A DNA stretch of 64,000 nucleotides from Kutzneria sp044547355 (lineage in GTDB: Bacteria; Actinomycetota; Actinomycetes; Mycobacteriales; Pseudonocardiaceae). Position numbers and translations under genes: made by a program. Positions 1 through 7,526 of this stretch are shown here, one piece after another. Location of the stretch: positions 248,001 to 312,000 of the forward strand of contig NZ_JBIUAG010000004.1 of assembly GCF_044547355.1 (NCBI RefSeq), in the 5' to 3' direction. Each line of letters starts with the position of its first letter. The stretch's first letter is position 1. The notes beneath the pieces are model-generated. The model did not search any database. It was given only the letters and a program-made list of their open reading frames with translations, and was not told the origin of the DNA.

Positions 1-2580
1 CGGTCCGGTGGCGTCGATCACCTGGGCGTTGTGCGGCAACCATTCGTCCACCATTCGCCGTTCGTTCGGATCGGTCAGCCCGTACGTGATCACCACCACC
101 CGGCCGGTCAGCTGGCCCCGCAGATCGGCGAGCTGTCCGTAGTCCGAGGTGCGCAACGCGCCGGTGGCCGAGTTCAGCAGCACATAGCGGACGCCGTCAC
201 GCACGAAAGTCCGGTGATCCGACCCGAACGTGCTCGTCCACTCGGGTCCCCAGCCCGGGCCGGGGGAGTAGTAGACCGGGAACCGGCCCCGCACGGCCGC
301 GTCGACCTTGGCCTTGTCGGCCGGGACGATGCCGTCGACCACCAGGAACTCCGGGTGCGAGGCGACCACCTCGGCCAGCGCCCGGTCGGTCACACCCGAC
401 AGCACGGCCACGCCACCGTCCGAAGTGGACTGTTCCCGGACGAGCGGGTCGATGACCGGGGGATCGGGTGGCACGGTGACCGGCAGCGCCGCCCCGGCGG
501 TGAGATCGTCGAAGTCCAGCTGGCCGCTGTAGCGGGCCCTGGTGGCCTCGATCGCCTCCACCCCGCGCACGACGATCGGGTACTTCACCGTGGTCGGCAC
601 GGTGAAACTCGTTCGCTGCCAACCGTTCCAGGTCACGTGGTCGCCGTAGACCGAGCTGTTCTGGCCGGTGGCGTCGGTGATCAGCGCGGCCAGCCACTCG
701 CCCTGGCCGTCGCCGTTGACCGACACGTCCAGCCGCCGGACCGCCCCGGTGGTGGCGATCGGCGTCGGCGCGGCGGCCACCGCGGTCCGGGTGTCGATCG
801 ACTGCGTGAAGTCGAAGTTCAGCCGCAACGCGTTGCCGGTCTGGCCCGGAGCTGCCGACAGGGAGCCGGATCCGCGGGCGGAGCTGAACTTCCAGCCGGT
901 CACGTCGTCGAAACCGGTCACCGGCTGCGGGGTGAGGCCGATGCTCACGCCGAACCGCGTCGCCCGGTCGCCGACGTGCACGGTGACGATCCCCGTGCCT
1001 TGGGCCGCCTTCGGCGTCAGGGCCAGGTTTCCGTCCGGGTCGGGGGCGATGTCGACCAGCGAGCGGTCGTAGTCCAGCTTGACGTCGACGGGATCGATGG
1101 CCGCGGAGTCGCCGATCGCGTCGTAGCCGGTGACCTGCACGAGACCGGTCTGCCCGGCCAGCAGCGACACCGTGCCGGGCGTGGCGGTGATCCGGGACAG
1201 CTTGGGTAGCACCTGGATCGTGCCGCTGCGCACGACGTCCCGTGAGGTCACGGCGACGGTTCGGGCGCCGGGCTGACCGCCGGTGACCAGGCCGTCGCGG
1301 TCGGCCCCGATCCAGTGCGGTGTGCCGAGATCGGCCGGCCCGTACTGCTCGTCGTAGCCGGTGGCCTTGAGCTGCCGGTGCAAACCCGTGAAGACTTTGT
1401 CGCCGGTGTCCAGGTCGATGCCGGTCAGCCGGCCGCTGCCGGGCGCGGCGAACAGGCCGATGCCGTTGCCCACCTCGCGTTCCACGCCGTCCGACGGCAC
1501 GTTGCGCTGCCACACGTTCGGTGTGCCGGGGTCGCGGCTGACCAGGCTGCTGGAGCCGCCGCCGTCGATGACCACCGCGTTGTAGGCCCCGCGCTGCTGC
1601 ATGATCACCGCCAGCTGCTGCTCGGTGACGCCCCGGCTGGCGGTGGAGCGGCCGTCGATGACGACCAGCTGCATCGTCGTGCCGTCCCGGGAGAAGCCGA
1701 CCGCCGTCTCCGGATTGAGCGCCGTGTCGTCGAGGGTCTGCACCTTGCCGTCGCGGACAAGGACGTCTCGGATGCCCAGCAGGGCCTGCCAGTCGTCGGC
1801 CGGCTCGGTCCGTGGCGCGTACGTCACCGCGACCGGATCGCCGATGTGGGCCGCCGCAAGCAGATCCGCGTCGGTTCCGGTGCCGGCCAGCACGAAGCCG
1901 TCGGCCGGGATCGGCCCCGAGCCGGAACCGGTGGCGTGCGCCGTCACGACACCGTTCACCACGGTCAGCTCGTGAACCTTGGTCACGTTGTAGAACGCCC
2001 GGGATGCGCTGCCCCACGCCGGCGTGAACACCGCGAGACCAGTGGGCGGGGCCTGTTCCTGGTTCAGGCCGTCCAGTGGGAACTTGCCGGCCGGCAGGGT
2101 GACACTGCCGTCCAGGAAGGCGTTGACGATCTTGCCAAGGCGGTTGGTGTCCACGCCGACCGAGGGCCGCCACGGCTGCGGATCCGTCCACGGGCCCTTG
2201 ATGATCTGCCCGTTCGACACTTCGATGCCGCGCGGCGCGCCGGTGTTGTTGATGTCGAAGAAGTCGCCGTTCACGCCGGCGAAGGCGTGCTGGCGGGTGG
2301 CCATGTCGGTGACCGTCCGAACCTGGCCGACCACCGGCGGCGTCAGCAGGCCGACCGTCAGCCGTGGATCGCTCAGGTCCGCGGTGAGGACGTCGCCGCG
2401 AAGCCAGCCGTTGGGATCGACGCGGCTGAAGGTGGACAGCGTCGTGCCGGGGCCGATCGGCTTGGACGTGCTGTCGACCTGCACCGGTGGCGGAGGGGTT
2501 TCCGCGATGGCGGACACCGGAGTCGTCAGCGTCGCGACGACCAGTAACGAGGTGAGCGCGGACAGCTGGGTCAGCCTCAT
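1..2580 (-). CDS. Secreted phosphodiester glycosidase (NAGPA-type) with metallophosphoesterase-like C-terminal part; 3' end cut by window
   Basis: The reverse strand reads open from an ATG at 2580 to the window edge, giving at least 860 residues. The first 26 residues form a Sec signal peptide with a likely cut after SAIA. Residues about 60-390 match the phosphodiester glycosidase (NAGPA) family, with the GVNGDFFDI motif near residues 102-110 and VVIDGGGSSSL further on. The middle looks like beta-rich carbohydrate-binding material. The last 130 residues visible (FVRDGVRYVLLNS) resemble calcineurin-like phosphoesterase sequence. The protein probably acts outside the cell on glycosyl phosphodiesters or cell-wall polymers; the substrate is unknown. 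Codon 12 is TTA (2545-2547), the rare leucine codon. There is no Shine-Dalgarno before the ATG, so the mRNA may be leaderless. Confidence 0.85.
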   Translation of the reverse strand, partial: MRLTQLSALTSLLVVATLTTPVSAIAETPPPPVQVDSTSKPIGPGTTLSTFSRVDPNGWLRGDVLTADLSDPRLTVGLLTPPVVGQVRTVTDMATRQHAFAGVNGDFFDINNTGAPRGIEVSNGQIIKGPWTDPQPWRPSVGVDTNRLGKIVNAFLDGSVTLPAGKFPLDGLNQEQAPPTGLAVFTPAWGSASRAFYNVTKVHELTVVNGVVTAHATGSGSGPIPADGFVLAGTGTDADLLAAAHIGDPVAVTYAPRTEPADDWQALLGIRDVLVRDGKVQTLDDTALNPETAVGFSRDGTTMQLVVIDGRSTASRGVTEQQLAVIMQQRGAYNAVVIDGGGSSSLVSRDPGTPNVWQRNVPSDGVEREVGNGIGLFAAPGSGRLTGIDLDTGDKVFTGLHRQLKATGYDEQYGPADLGTPHWIGADRDGLVTGGQPGARTVAVTSRDVVRSGTIQVLPKLSRITATPGTVSLLAGQTGLVQVTGYDAIGDSAAIDPVDVKLDYDRSLVDIAPDPDGNLALTPKAAQGTGIVTVHVGDRATRFGVSIGLTPQPVTGFDDVTGWKFSSARGSGSLSAAPGQTGNALRLNFDFTQSIDTRTAVAAAPTPIATTGAVRRLDVSVNGDGQGEWLAALITDATGQNSSVYGDHVTWNGWQRTSFTVPTTVKYPIVVRGVEAIEATRARYSGQLDFDDLTAGAALPVTVPPDPPVIDPLVREQSTSDGGVAVLSGVTDRALAEVVASHPEFLVVDGIVPADKAKVDAAVRGRFPVYYSPGPGWGPEWTSTFGSDHRTFVRDGVRYVLLNSATGALRTSDYGQLADLRGQLTGRVVVITYGLTDPNERRMVDEWLPHNAQVIDATGP

Positions 2581-2588
2581 GGGGTTGA

Positions 2589-2618
2589 TAATTTGCCCAC
2601 AGGGTAGTCTTAGTGCAA
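2589..2618 (-). promoter_or_regulatory. Possible promoter for the glycosidase gene
   Basis: On the minus strand TTGCAC (2618-2613) and AAATTA (2594-2589) are separated by 18 bases, and the ATG lies eight bases beyond the second box. This spacing would give a transcript starting at or next to the ATG, which fits the missing Shine-Dalgarno. It is a pattern match only. Confidence 0.3.
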
Positions 2619-2747
2619 GTTACTCACCGATTCGGCCCAGCGTGGCGTCACGCTCCGCGAACGGCGGCTAGAATCGCGACAGGGCCGGGCGCTGCCATTT
2701 GTCCAGCCCGAACTTGGTTTTCACGAGCTTGTAAGGATGGCTGTCGT

Positions 2748-3419
2748 ATGCCCCCGACTCCCGCCTCCGTCGTCGAGCAGTGGCAGAGCCTGCCGAGGAC
2801 GGTGTTGCAGGACAAGGTCCGCCAGGTGGTCAAGCGCCGGGACGCGGATGCCAAGCAGATCTGGGCCCACGTGCGCGCCAATTCGGTGCTCGCCGCCCAG
2901 GTCCGCGGCGCGCTGTCCGCGTTGCGCGCCGAGGTCCGGGGCGCCCGTGACGAGGTCATGTGGACGATGTGGATCGACCAGGCCCGGGCCGTGCTCGACG
3001 CCTCCGCCGACAAGCCCGCGCCCAAGGCCGCCGCGGAGAAGTCGCCCACGGAGAAGTCGGCGGCTGGGAAGTCGGCGGCGGAGAAGTCGGCGGTGGAAAA
3101 GCCCGCTGTGGAGAAGCCGGTTGTGGAGACGGCTGCCGTCGAGCAGGCGGCCGCGGAGAAGACCGTCGCCGCGAAGAAGCCCGCCGAGGCGAAGGCGACC
3201 CCGACTCCGGAGAAGCCGGTCGCCGAGGCCCCTGTCGTCGAGGCCCCGGCCGCAGAGGCCCCTGTCGCCGAGAAGAAGCCGGCCCCGACCAGTCCCGCCT
3301 TCACCGCCAAGAAGCCGGAAACCGAGCCGGCCCAGCAGCTGACCTACACGCCGCCGGCCGACAAGCCCCGCACCGCCCCCGCCGTCGCCCCGGTGATGTT
3401 CCAGGCCCCCGGCACCTGA
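2748..3419 (+). CDS. Hypothetical protein with Ala/Glu/Lys/Pro-rich repetitive tail
   Basis: The ATG at 2748 has AAGGA ten bases upstream (2733-2737) and gives 223 residues; the same frame stays open further upstream without a better start. Residues 1-85 form a compact, probably helical domain (VEQWQSLPRTVLQDKVRQVVKRR) that I do not recognise. From about residue 88 the chain becomes a low-complexity run of short AEKP, VEKP, AEAP-like repeats. Tails of this kind occur in actinobacterial DNA-binding proteins with histone H1-like ends, but this tail has many acidic residues, so a linker or cell-wall role is also possible. It is transcribed away from the glycosidase gene. Confidence 0.65.
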   Translation: MPPTPASVVEQWQSLPRTVLQDKVRQVVKRRDADAKQIWAHVRANSVLAAQVRGALSALRAEVRGARDEVMWTMWIDQARAVLDASADKPAPKAAAEKSPTEKSAAGKSAAEKSAVEKPAVEKPVVETAAVEQAAAEKTVAAKKPAEAKATPTPEKPVAEAPVVEAPAAEAPVAEKKPAPTSPAFTAKKPETEPAQQLTYTPPADKPRTAPAVAPVMFQAPGT

Positions 3420-3555
3420 CCCACCCCCACACCTGGCCAAGATTCAACGCTCCGATCCTCTCGCCAGGCACTGCGCCAGGGCCTTCCCGGTGGAAGGGGC
3501 CGTCACTCGGGTGGCCGATCGTGGCGGCGGCGTGTGGCCCACTAGCCTCCTCCGA

Positions 3556-4722
3556 ATGGGGCATCGGTGGCAGTTGGGGCTGGTGGCCCTGGTCCAGGTC
3601 CTGGTGTTGGCGTTGTGGTTCTCCGCCTCGGCGGTCGCCCCGGCCCTGCGCACGGAGTTCGCGCTGTCGGGGGCCCAGGCGGGTTGGCTGACGGCGACCG
3701 TGCAGATCGGCTTCGCGCTGGGCGCGGTCGGCTCGGCCCTGGCCAACCTGGCCGATCGGATCCGCCCGAACGTGCTGATCACGCTCAGCGCCCTGTTCGG
3801 GGTGGCGGCGACAACCGCCCTGGCGCTGCTGGCCCACGACGCCGGCACGGTGCTGGCCCTGCGGCTGCTGACCGGCGTGAGCATGGCCGGCGTCTACCCG
3901 CCGGGTATGAAGATCGTCGTGTCGTGGTTCCCGAACGCCCGCGGCTCGGCGCTGGGGCTGCTGGTCGGGGCGCTGGCGGTCGGCTCGGCGGCGCCGCAGC
4001 TGATCAACGGCCTGACCACGCTGCCGTGGCGTGGAGTCCTGCTGGCGGCCAGCGGACTGGCCCTGGTCGGCGCGGCCGTTTCCCTGCTGCTGGTGCGACC
4101 GGGCCCGGCGATGAGGCCGGCTCGGGTTCCCGATCCCCGTTACGTGCTGCGGATGTTCCGCGATCCCCGGCAGCGGCTGGTCAACCTCGGCTACTTCGGC
4201 CACATGTGGGAGCTGTACGCCCTGTGGTCGTGGCTGCCGGCCTATCTCGCCGCCAGCAACGCGGTGCACGGCCGCCTCGGCATCGGCGTGGCGGCGTTTG
4301 TCGTCGCCGGACTCTACGGGCTGGTCGGCTGCCTCGTCGCCGGCCAGTGGGCCGACCGCCGTGGCCGTGCCCACGTGGCCATGGTCGCGATGCTGCTCAG
4401 CGCCGGCTGTGGCCTGGCCTCGGTGCTGGTGTTCGACAATCCCGTGCTGTTCCTGGTGGTGCTGGCGGCGTGGGGCGCGACGGCCGTCGCCGATTCGGCC
4501 CAGTTCTCGGCGGCGCTGACCGAGGTCGCCGACCAGGAGTACGTCGGCACGGCCCTGACCGCCCAGACCGCCATCGGCTTCCTGGTCAGCGTGCTCACCA
4601 TCCAGGCCCTGCCGGCGCTGGCCGACCTGGTCGGCTGGCGGTTGGCCGTGCCGCTGCTGGCCGTCGGCCCGCTGCTCGGGGCGGCGGCGATGGCCAGGCT
4701 GCGGACGCCGGTCAGGGCGTAG
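3556..4722 (+). CDS. Major facilitator superfamily transporter (CynX/NimT-like)
   Basis: The product has 388 residues from the ATG at 3556 (MGHRWQLGL), with about twelve hydrophobic segments and the usual MFS loop GQWADRRGRAH between helices 8 and 9. The N-terminal half carries LTGVSMAGVYPPGMKIVVSW, typical of the nitrate/cyanate-type MFS branch. It should sit in the cytoplasmic membrane and move a small solute by proton coupling; the substrate cannot be read from sequence. An upstream in-frame start at 3490 would add 22 residues without any membrane character. The 3' end overlaps the convergent idi gene by 11 bases. Confidence 0.85.
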   Translation: MGHRWQLGLVALVQVLVLALWFSASAVAPALRTEFALSGAQAGWLTATVQIGFALGAVGSALANLADRIRPNVLITLSALFGVAATTALALLAHDAGTVLALRLLTGVSMAGVYPPGMKIVVSWFPNARGSALGLLVGALAVGSAAPQLINGLTTLPWRGVLLAASGLALVGAAVSLLLVRPGPAMRPARVPDPRYVLRMFRDPRQRLVNLGYFGHMWELYALWSWLPAYLAASNAVHGRLGIGVAAFVVAGLYGLVGCLVAGQWADRRGRAHVAMVAMLLSAGCGLASVLVFDNPVLFLVVLAAWGATAVADSAQFSAALTEVADQEYVGTALTAQTAIGFLVSVLTIQALPALADLVGWRLAVPLLAVGPLLGAAAMARLRTPVRA

Positions 4723-5284
4723 CGGCCGGCGGCAGCTGGTCCGGGTCGCCGAGCGGCCAGTCGGCCGGGTGTTCGCCCAGCTCACGCAGCTGCTCCAGCT
4801 GGAGCCGGCACCACGTGGACAGCCGAGGGTCGTCGATCATGCCCAGCAGCTCCGGCCACGACACCCAGCGGGCGTCCTCGACCTCGGCCGGGTCCCGGGC
4901 CACCTCGCCGTAGGCCCGCGCCCGGAACACCGGGCACATCTCGTTCTCGACGACGCCGTCCTGCTCGGCCACGTACCGGAACCGGGGCAGGATCAGCTCC
5001 ACCTGGGCCACGTCCAGGCCCAACTCGTCCTTGGCCCGCCGGCGCACGGCGTCGGCCATCGACTCGCCCTCGGCCGGATGGCCGCAGCAGCTGTTGGTCC
5101 ACACGCCCGGGAAGGTGGCCTTCGACAGGGCACGCCGAGTGAGCAGAACCTGGCCGTCGTCGTTCACCAGATACGAGGAGAACGCCAGGTGCAGCGGGGT
5201 CTCGGCGTGGTGGACCGTCGCCTTGGCCGTCGTGCCGACGTTGTAACCGTCCTCGTCCAGGAGGACCACATGCTCCTGTGCCAC
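4712..5284 (-). CDS. idi: Isopentenyl-diphosphate delta-isomerase, type 1
   Basis: The 190-residue protein is a Nudix-fold IPP isomerase that interconverts IPP and DMAPP in the cytosol, setting the primer supply for isoprenoids. The catalytic cysteine lies in TNSCCGHPAEGES and the catalytic glutamate in VENEMCPVF, both standard for the type 1 enzyme. Length matches the family. The start is a GTG at 5284. It is a single gene, convergent with the MFS gene and divergent from the S4-domain gene. Together with the terpene synthase at 26.4 kb and the carotenoid oxygenase at 7.5 kb it shows that isoprenoid chemistry is represented in the window, although the genes are not clustered. Confidence 0.95.
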   Translation of the reverse strand: MAQEHVVLLDEDGYNVGTTAKATVHHAETPLHLAFSSYLVNDDGQVLLTRRALSKATFPGVWTNSCCGHPAEGESMADAVRRRAKDELGLDVAQVELILPRFRYVAEQDGVVENEMCPVFRARAYGEVARDPAEVEDARWVSWPELLGMIDDPRLSTWCRLQLEQLRELGEHPADWPLGDPDQLPPAATP

Positions 5285-5327
5285 GTCCCGAGCCTAGCCC
5301 GGCCGGCCGGTGCGCGATCATGTCGGC

Positions 5328-5558
5328 ATGAGCACGTCACCCATCCGGACCGTGGAGATCGCCGACGACTCGATCCGGCTCGGCCAGTTCCTCAAGCTCG
5401 CCGACCTCGCCGAGGACGGCACGCACGCCCGTGAGCTGCTGGAGGACGGGGTGGTGACGGTGAACGGCCGCGCCGAGAACCGGCGCGGCCGTCAGTTGGT
5501 CGACGGCGACGTGGTCGCCGTGGACGGCCGGCGAGCCCGGCTCGCCGCCCGCTCCTGA
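5328..5558 (+). CDS. Small S4-domain RNA-binding protein
   Basis: The product is 76 residues from the ATG at 5328 and consists of one S4 domain: IRLGQFLKLADLAEDGTHAR, then a gap, VNGRAENRRGRQLVDGDVV. This alpha-L motif binds structured RNA; stand-alone versions of this size (YlmH/RqcP/YaaA-like) work on ribosomes or rRNA. An earlier in-frame GTG at 5310 exists but has no family support. It diverges from idi (25 bases between start GTG and the track-level start) and ends at a long palindrome shared with the convergent small gene. Confidence 0.85.
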   Translation: MSTSPIRTVEIADDSIRLGQFLKLADLAEDGTHARELLEDGVVTVNGRAENRRGRQLVDGDVVAVDGRRARLAARS

Positions 5559-5571
5559 CCTCACCGAACTT

Positions 5572-5624
5572 GCTTGGAAGGGGGCTTTCCTTCACTCGGA
5601 GTGGAGGAAAGCCCCCTTCCAAGC
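5572..5624. terminator. Long palindrome family A, copy 1; likely bidirectional terminator
   Basis: Two 26-base arms surround a single central G at 5598. The only mismatch in the arms is one position that would form a G-U pair in RNA. The core is GGAAGGGGGCTTTCCT facing its complement. It lies exactly between the 3' ends of two convergent genes and has no T-tract. A second copy is at 27465-27513. Confidence 0.8.
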
Positions 5625-5630
5625 GTCTTG

Positions 5631-5777
5631 TTACTCGTCGTCCTCGCCTGGGCGGGCGTGGTCGGCCTTGCCGGGCGTGGGATCCCGGTCCAAATCGATC
5701 AGCGGATGCCGCTCGGCCCCCTCGGCCGCGGCGTGCCGCCCACTCTGCTGCGGGTCGTACTCCCCATGCTTTGTCAC
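5631..5777 (-). CDS. Small acidic hypothetical protein (48 aa)
   Basis: A GTG at 5777 opens a 48-residue frame ending at TAA (5631-5633). The product begins MTKHGEYDPQQSGRHAAAEG and ends in GEDDE. It is very hydrophilic and acidic, with no membrane segment or cysteine, and looks intrinsically disordered. Support for its being a gene is indirect: amino-acid use is sensible for GC-rich coding sequence, and the frame stops seven bases before the long palindrome that also ends the S4 gene. The function is unknown. Confidence 0.5.
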   Translation of the reverse strand: MTKHGEYDPQQSGRHAAAEGAERHPLIDLDRDPTPGKADHARPGEDDE

Positions 5778-5899
5778 CCGTACAGCCTACGGATGTGTGC
5801 TGCGCGTGTGTCAGGAACCCGTCAAAGCCCAGGTCGACCGCATCATGACGGTGTCAACGGACGGCGCGGACCGGCTCCGCGTGGACTGCACTGGAGGCT

Positions 5900-6289
5900 A
5901 TGGACAAGCACCTGCTGGCCGGCGGGTTCGGCTTCCCGCTCGGCTTCCTCGCCGCGATCACGGTCGCCCTGGGCTCGGCCGCGGTCGGCGCGTTCGCCCA
6001 CCCGGTCGCCGTGCTGGTGGCGCTGACGGTGGTCACCTTCGCCGTGTCGCTGGCCACGACGCTGCCGGCCGCCCTCGGCACGGCCTTCGTCAGCTGGGGC
6101 ACCTACACCGGCTTCGTCCTGGACAGTCTCGGCGAGCTCCAGCTCAACGGCCGCTCCGCGCTGGCGGCCGTGGTGTTGGTGCTCGCCGCCCTCGTGGCGG
6201 TGGCCGCCGTGGCCCTGCGCCGCTGGTGGCACACGCCCCGCGGCGCCTCGGTCTCGGTCATCCGGTTCGCGCCACCGGTTCGGGGGTAA
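5900..6289 (+). CDS. Small integral membrane protein
   Basis: The 129-residue product has four likely transmembrane segments at about residues 5-30, 32-55, 60-82 and 90-108, followed by a basic cytosolic tail RRWWHTPRG. It has a cluster of small residues but no recognisable catalytic motif. The ATG at 5900 lacks a strong Shine-Dalgarno. The stop lies 35 bases before the thiolase start, so it could be co-transcribed with it, although a promoter-like element sits in that gap. I do not recognise a family. Confidence 0.7.
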   Translation: MDKHLLAGGFGFPLGFLAAITVALGSAAVGAFAHPVAVLVALTVVTFAVSLATTLPAALGTAFVSWGTYTGFVLDSLGELQLNGRSALAAVVLVLAALVAVAAVALRRWWHTPRGASVSVIRFAPPVRG

Positions 6290-6316
6290 CCCCGGTCACT
6301 CTGTTAGTTGTAGCAT
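6284..6316 (+). promoter_or_regulatory. Putative operator and -10 box of the thiolase-carotenoid oxygenase operon
   Basis: GGGTAACCCC (6284-6293) overlaps the end of the membrane-protein gene, and TAGCAT (6311-6316) ends seven bases before the thiolase ATG at 6324. With no Shine-Dalgarno present, this arrangement fits a leaderless transcript starting at the ATG. The GGGTAAC half-site recurs in the inverted repeat at the start of the HxlR gene (9041-9067), so the element may be the regulator's binding site. Confidence 0.4.
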
Positions 6317-6323
6317 CGGCGGC

Positions 6324-7526
6324 ATGGTGTGGGTGCTCGGCGGCTACCAGACCGACTTCGCGCTGAACTGGCCGCGGGCCGGGCTCGAGGTGTCCGACCT
6401 GGTCGCGGAGGTGGTCCGGGAGACCCTGGTGGACGCCCGGATGGACCCGGCGCGCATCGGCGTGATCCACGTCGGCAACGCCTTCGGCCAGCTGTTCACC
6501 GGGCAGGGGCAGCTCGGCGGCATGCCGGCGACCGTGGACGAGCGGCTGTGGGGCGTGCCGGCCACCCGGCACGAGGCCGCCTGCGCCTCCGGCGGCGTGG
6601 CCATCCTGGCCGCGATGGCCGACCTGGAGTCCGGGCGCTACGACTGCGCGCTTGTGCTCGGCGTCGAGCTGGAGAAGACCGTGCCCGGCGACCTGAGCGC
6701 GCAGTACCTCGGCGCGGCGGCGTGGGTCGGGCACGAGGGGCAGCAGGCCAAGTACATGTGGCCGCACATGTTCAGCCTGCTCACCGAGGAGTACGACCGC
6801 CGCTACGGCATCGACGACGCCCACCTCAACGCCATCGCCGAGCTGAACTTCCGCAACGCCCGGGCCAACCCGAAGGCCCAGACCCGGGCCTGGGAGTTCG
6901 GGCCGTCGAGCTTCACCGGCGACGACACCGCCAACCCGCGCGTCGAGGGCCGCGTGCGCCGCCAGCAGTGCAGCCAGGTCACCGACGGCGGCGCCGGCGT
7001 GGTGCTGGTCTCCGACCGCCACCCGCGGGCCGGTTCGCCGGGCACGGCCCGGATCGAGGGCTGGGGGCACCGGACCGTGGGCCTGCCGCTGCGGGCCAAG
7101 CTGGATCGCAGCCGGAACGAGCCGTATGTGCTGCCGCACGTCCGGCAGGCGATTCTCGACGCCTTTGGCCGGGCCGGCGTCGATTCCGTGGACGGAATCG
7201 AGACCCACGACTGCTTCGCCATGTCGGAATACGCGGCGATCGACCATTTCGGCCTGACCGGGCCGGGGGAGAGCTGGAAGGCCGTCGAGAACGGGGAGCT
7301 GGAGCGCGGCGGGCGCGTTCCGGTCAACGCGAGCGGCGGCCTGATCGGCGGCGGGCACCCGGTCGGCGCGACCGGCGTGCGGATGCTGCTGGACGCCAGC
7401 CTCCAGGTGACCGGCCGGGCCGGCGAATGCCAGATCGAGGGCGCGCGCCGGGTCGGCACGCTCAACATCGGCGGCAGCACGACGACAACAGTGACTTTTG
7501 TGGTGGGGAGCCGGGATGGACGTTGA
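6324..7526 (+). CDS. Thiolase family protein (SCP-x-type acetyl-CoA acyltransferase)
   Basis: The 400-residue protein has the thiolase fold. The nucleophilic cysteine is in HEAACASGG (about residue 89), the first active-site histidine is in ETHDCFAMSEY, and the GGHPVGATG histidine motif is near residue 350. It lacks the second-cysteine CXGG signature of degradative thiolases, as is normal for the SCP-x branch, whose members cleave or condense branched or sterol-type acyl-CoAs. It is the first gene of an operon: the carotenoid oxygenase ATG lies inside its last codons (11-base overlap). The unusual partner suggests processing of an apocarotenoid or other oxidised lipid, but the substrate is not known. 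Confidence 0.88.
   Translation: MVWVLGGYQTDFALNWPRAGLEVSDLVAEVVRETLVDARMDPARIGVIHVGNAFGQLFTGQGQLGGMPATVDERLWGVPATRHEAACASGGVAILAAMADLESGRYDCALVLGVELEKTVPGDLSAQYLGAAAWVGHEGQQAKYMWPHMFSLLTEEYDRRYGIDDAHLNAIAELNFRNARANPKAQTRAWEFGPSSFTGDDTANPRVEGRVRRQQCSQVTDGGAGVVLVSDRHPRAGSPGTARIEGWGHRTVGLPLRAKLDRSRNEPYVLPHVRQAILDAFGRAGVDSVDGIETHDCFAMSEYAAIDHFGLTGPGESWKAVENGELERGGRVPVNASGGLIGGGHPVGATGVRMLLDASLQVTGRAGECQIEGARRVGTLNIGGSTTTTVTFVVGSRDGR

Noticed and set aside
31..1209. Long plus-strand frame opposite the secreted glycosidase gene
   Set aside because: It is a GC-bias shadow. The reverse strand has a signal peptide and family motifs throughout, while this frame is low-complexity Arg/Gly/His-rich.
197..2191. 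664-codon minus frame overlapping the glycosidase
   Set aside because: It is a different frame on the same strand as the real gene, rich in Arg and Gly, with no family sequence; the real gene runs off the window edge.
5572..5624. Palindrome as a MITE or transposon end
   Set aside because: No target-site duplication was seen and the placement at gene ends in all copies fits termination better; a mobile origin long ago is not excluded.
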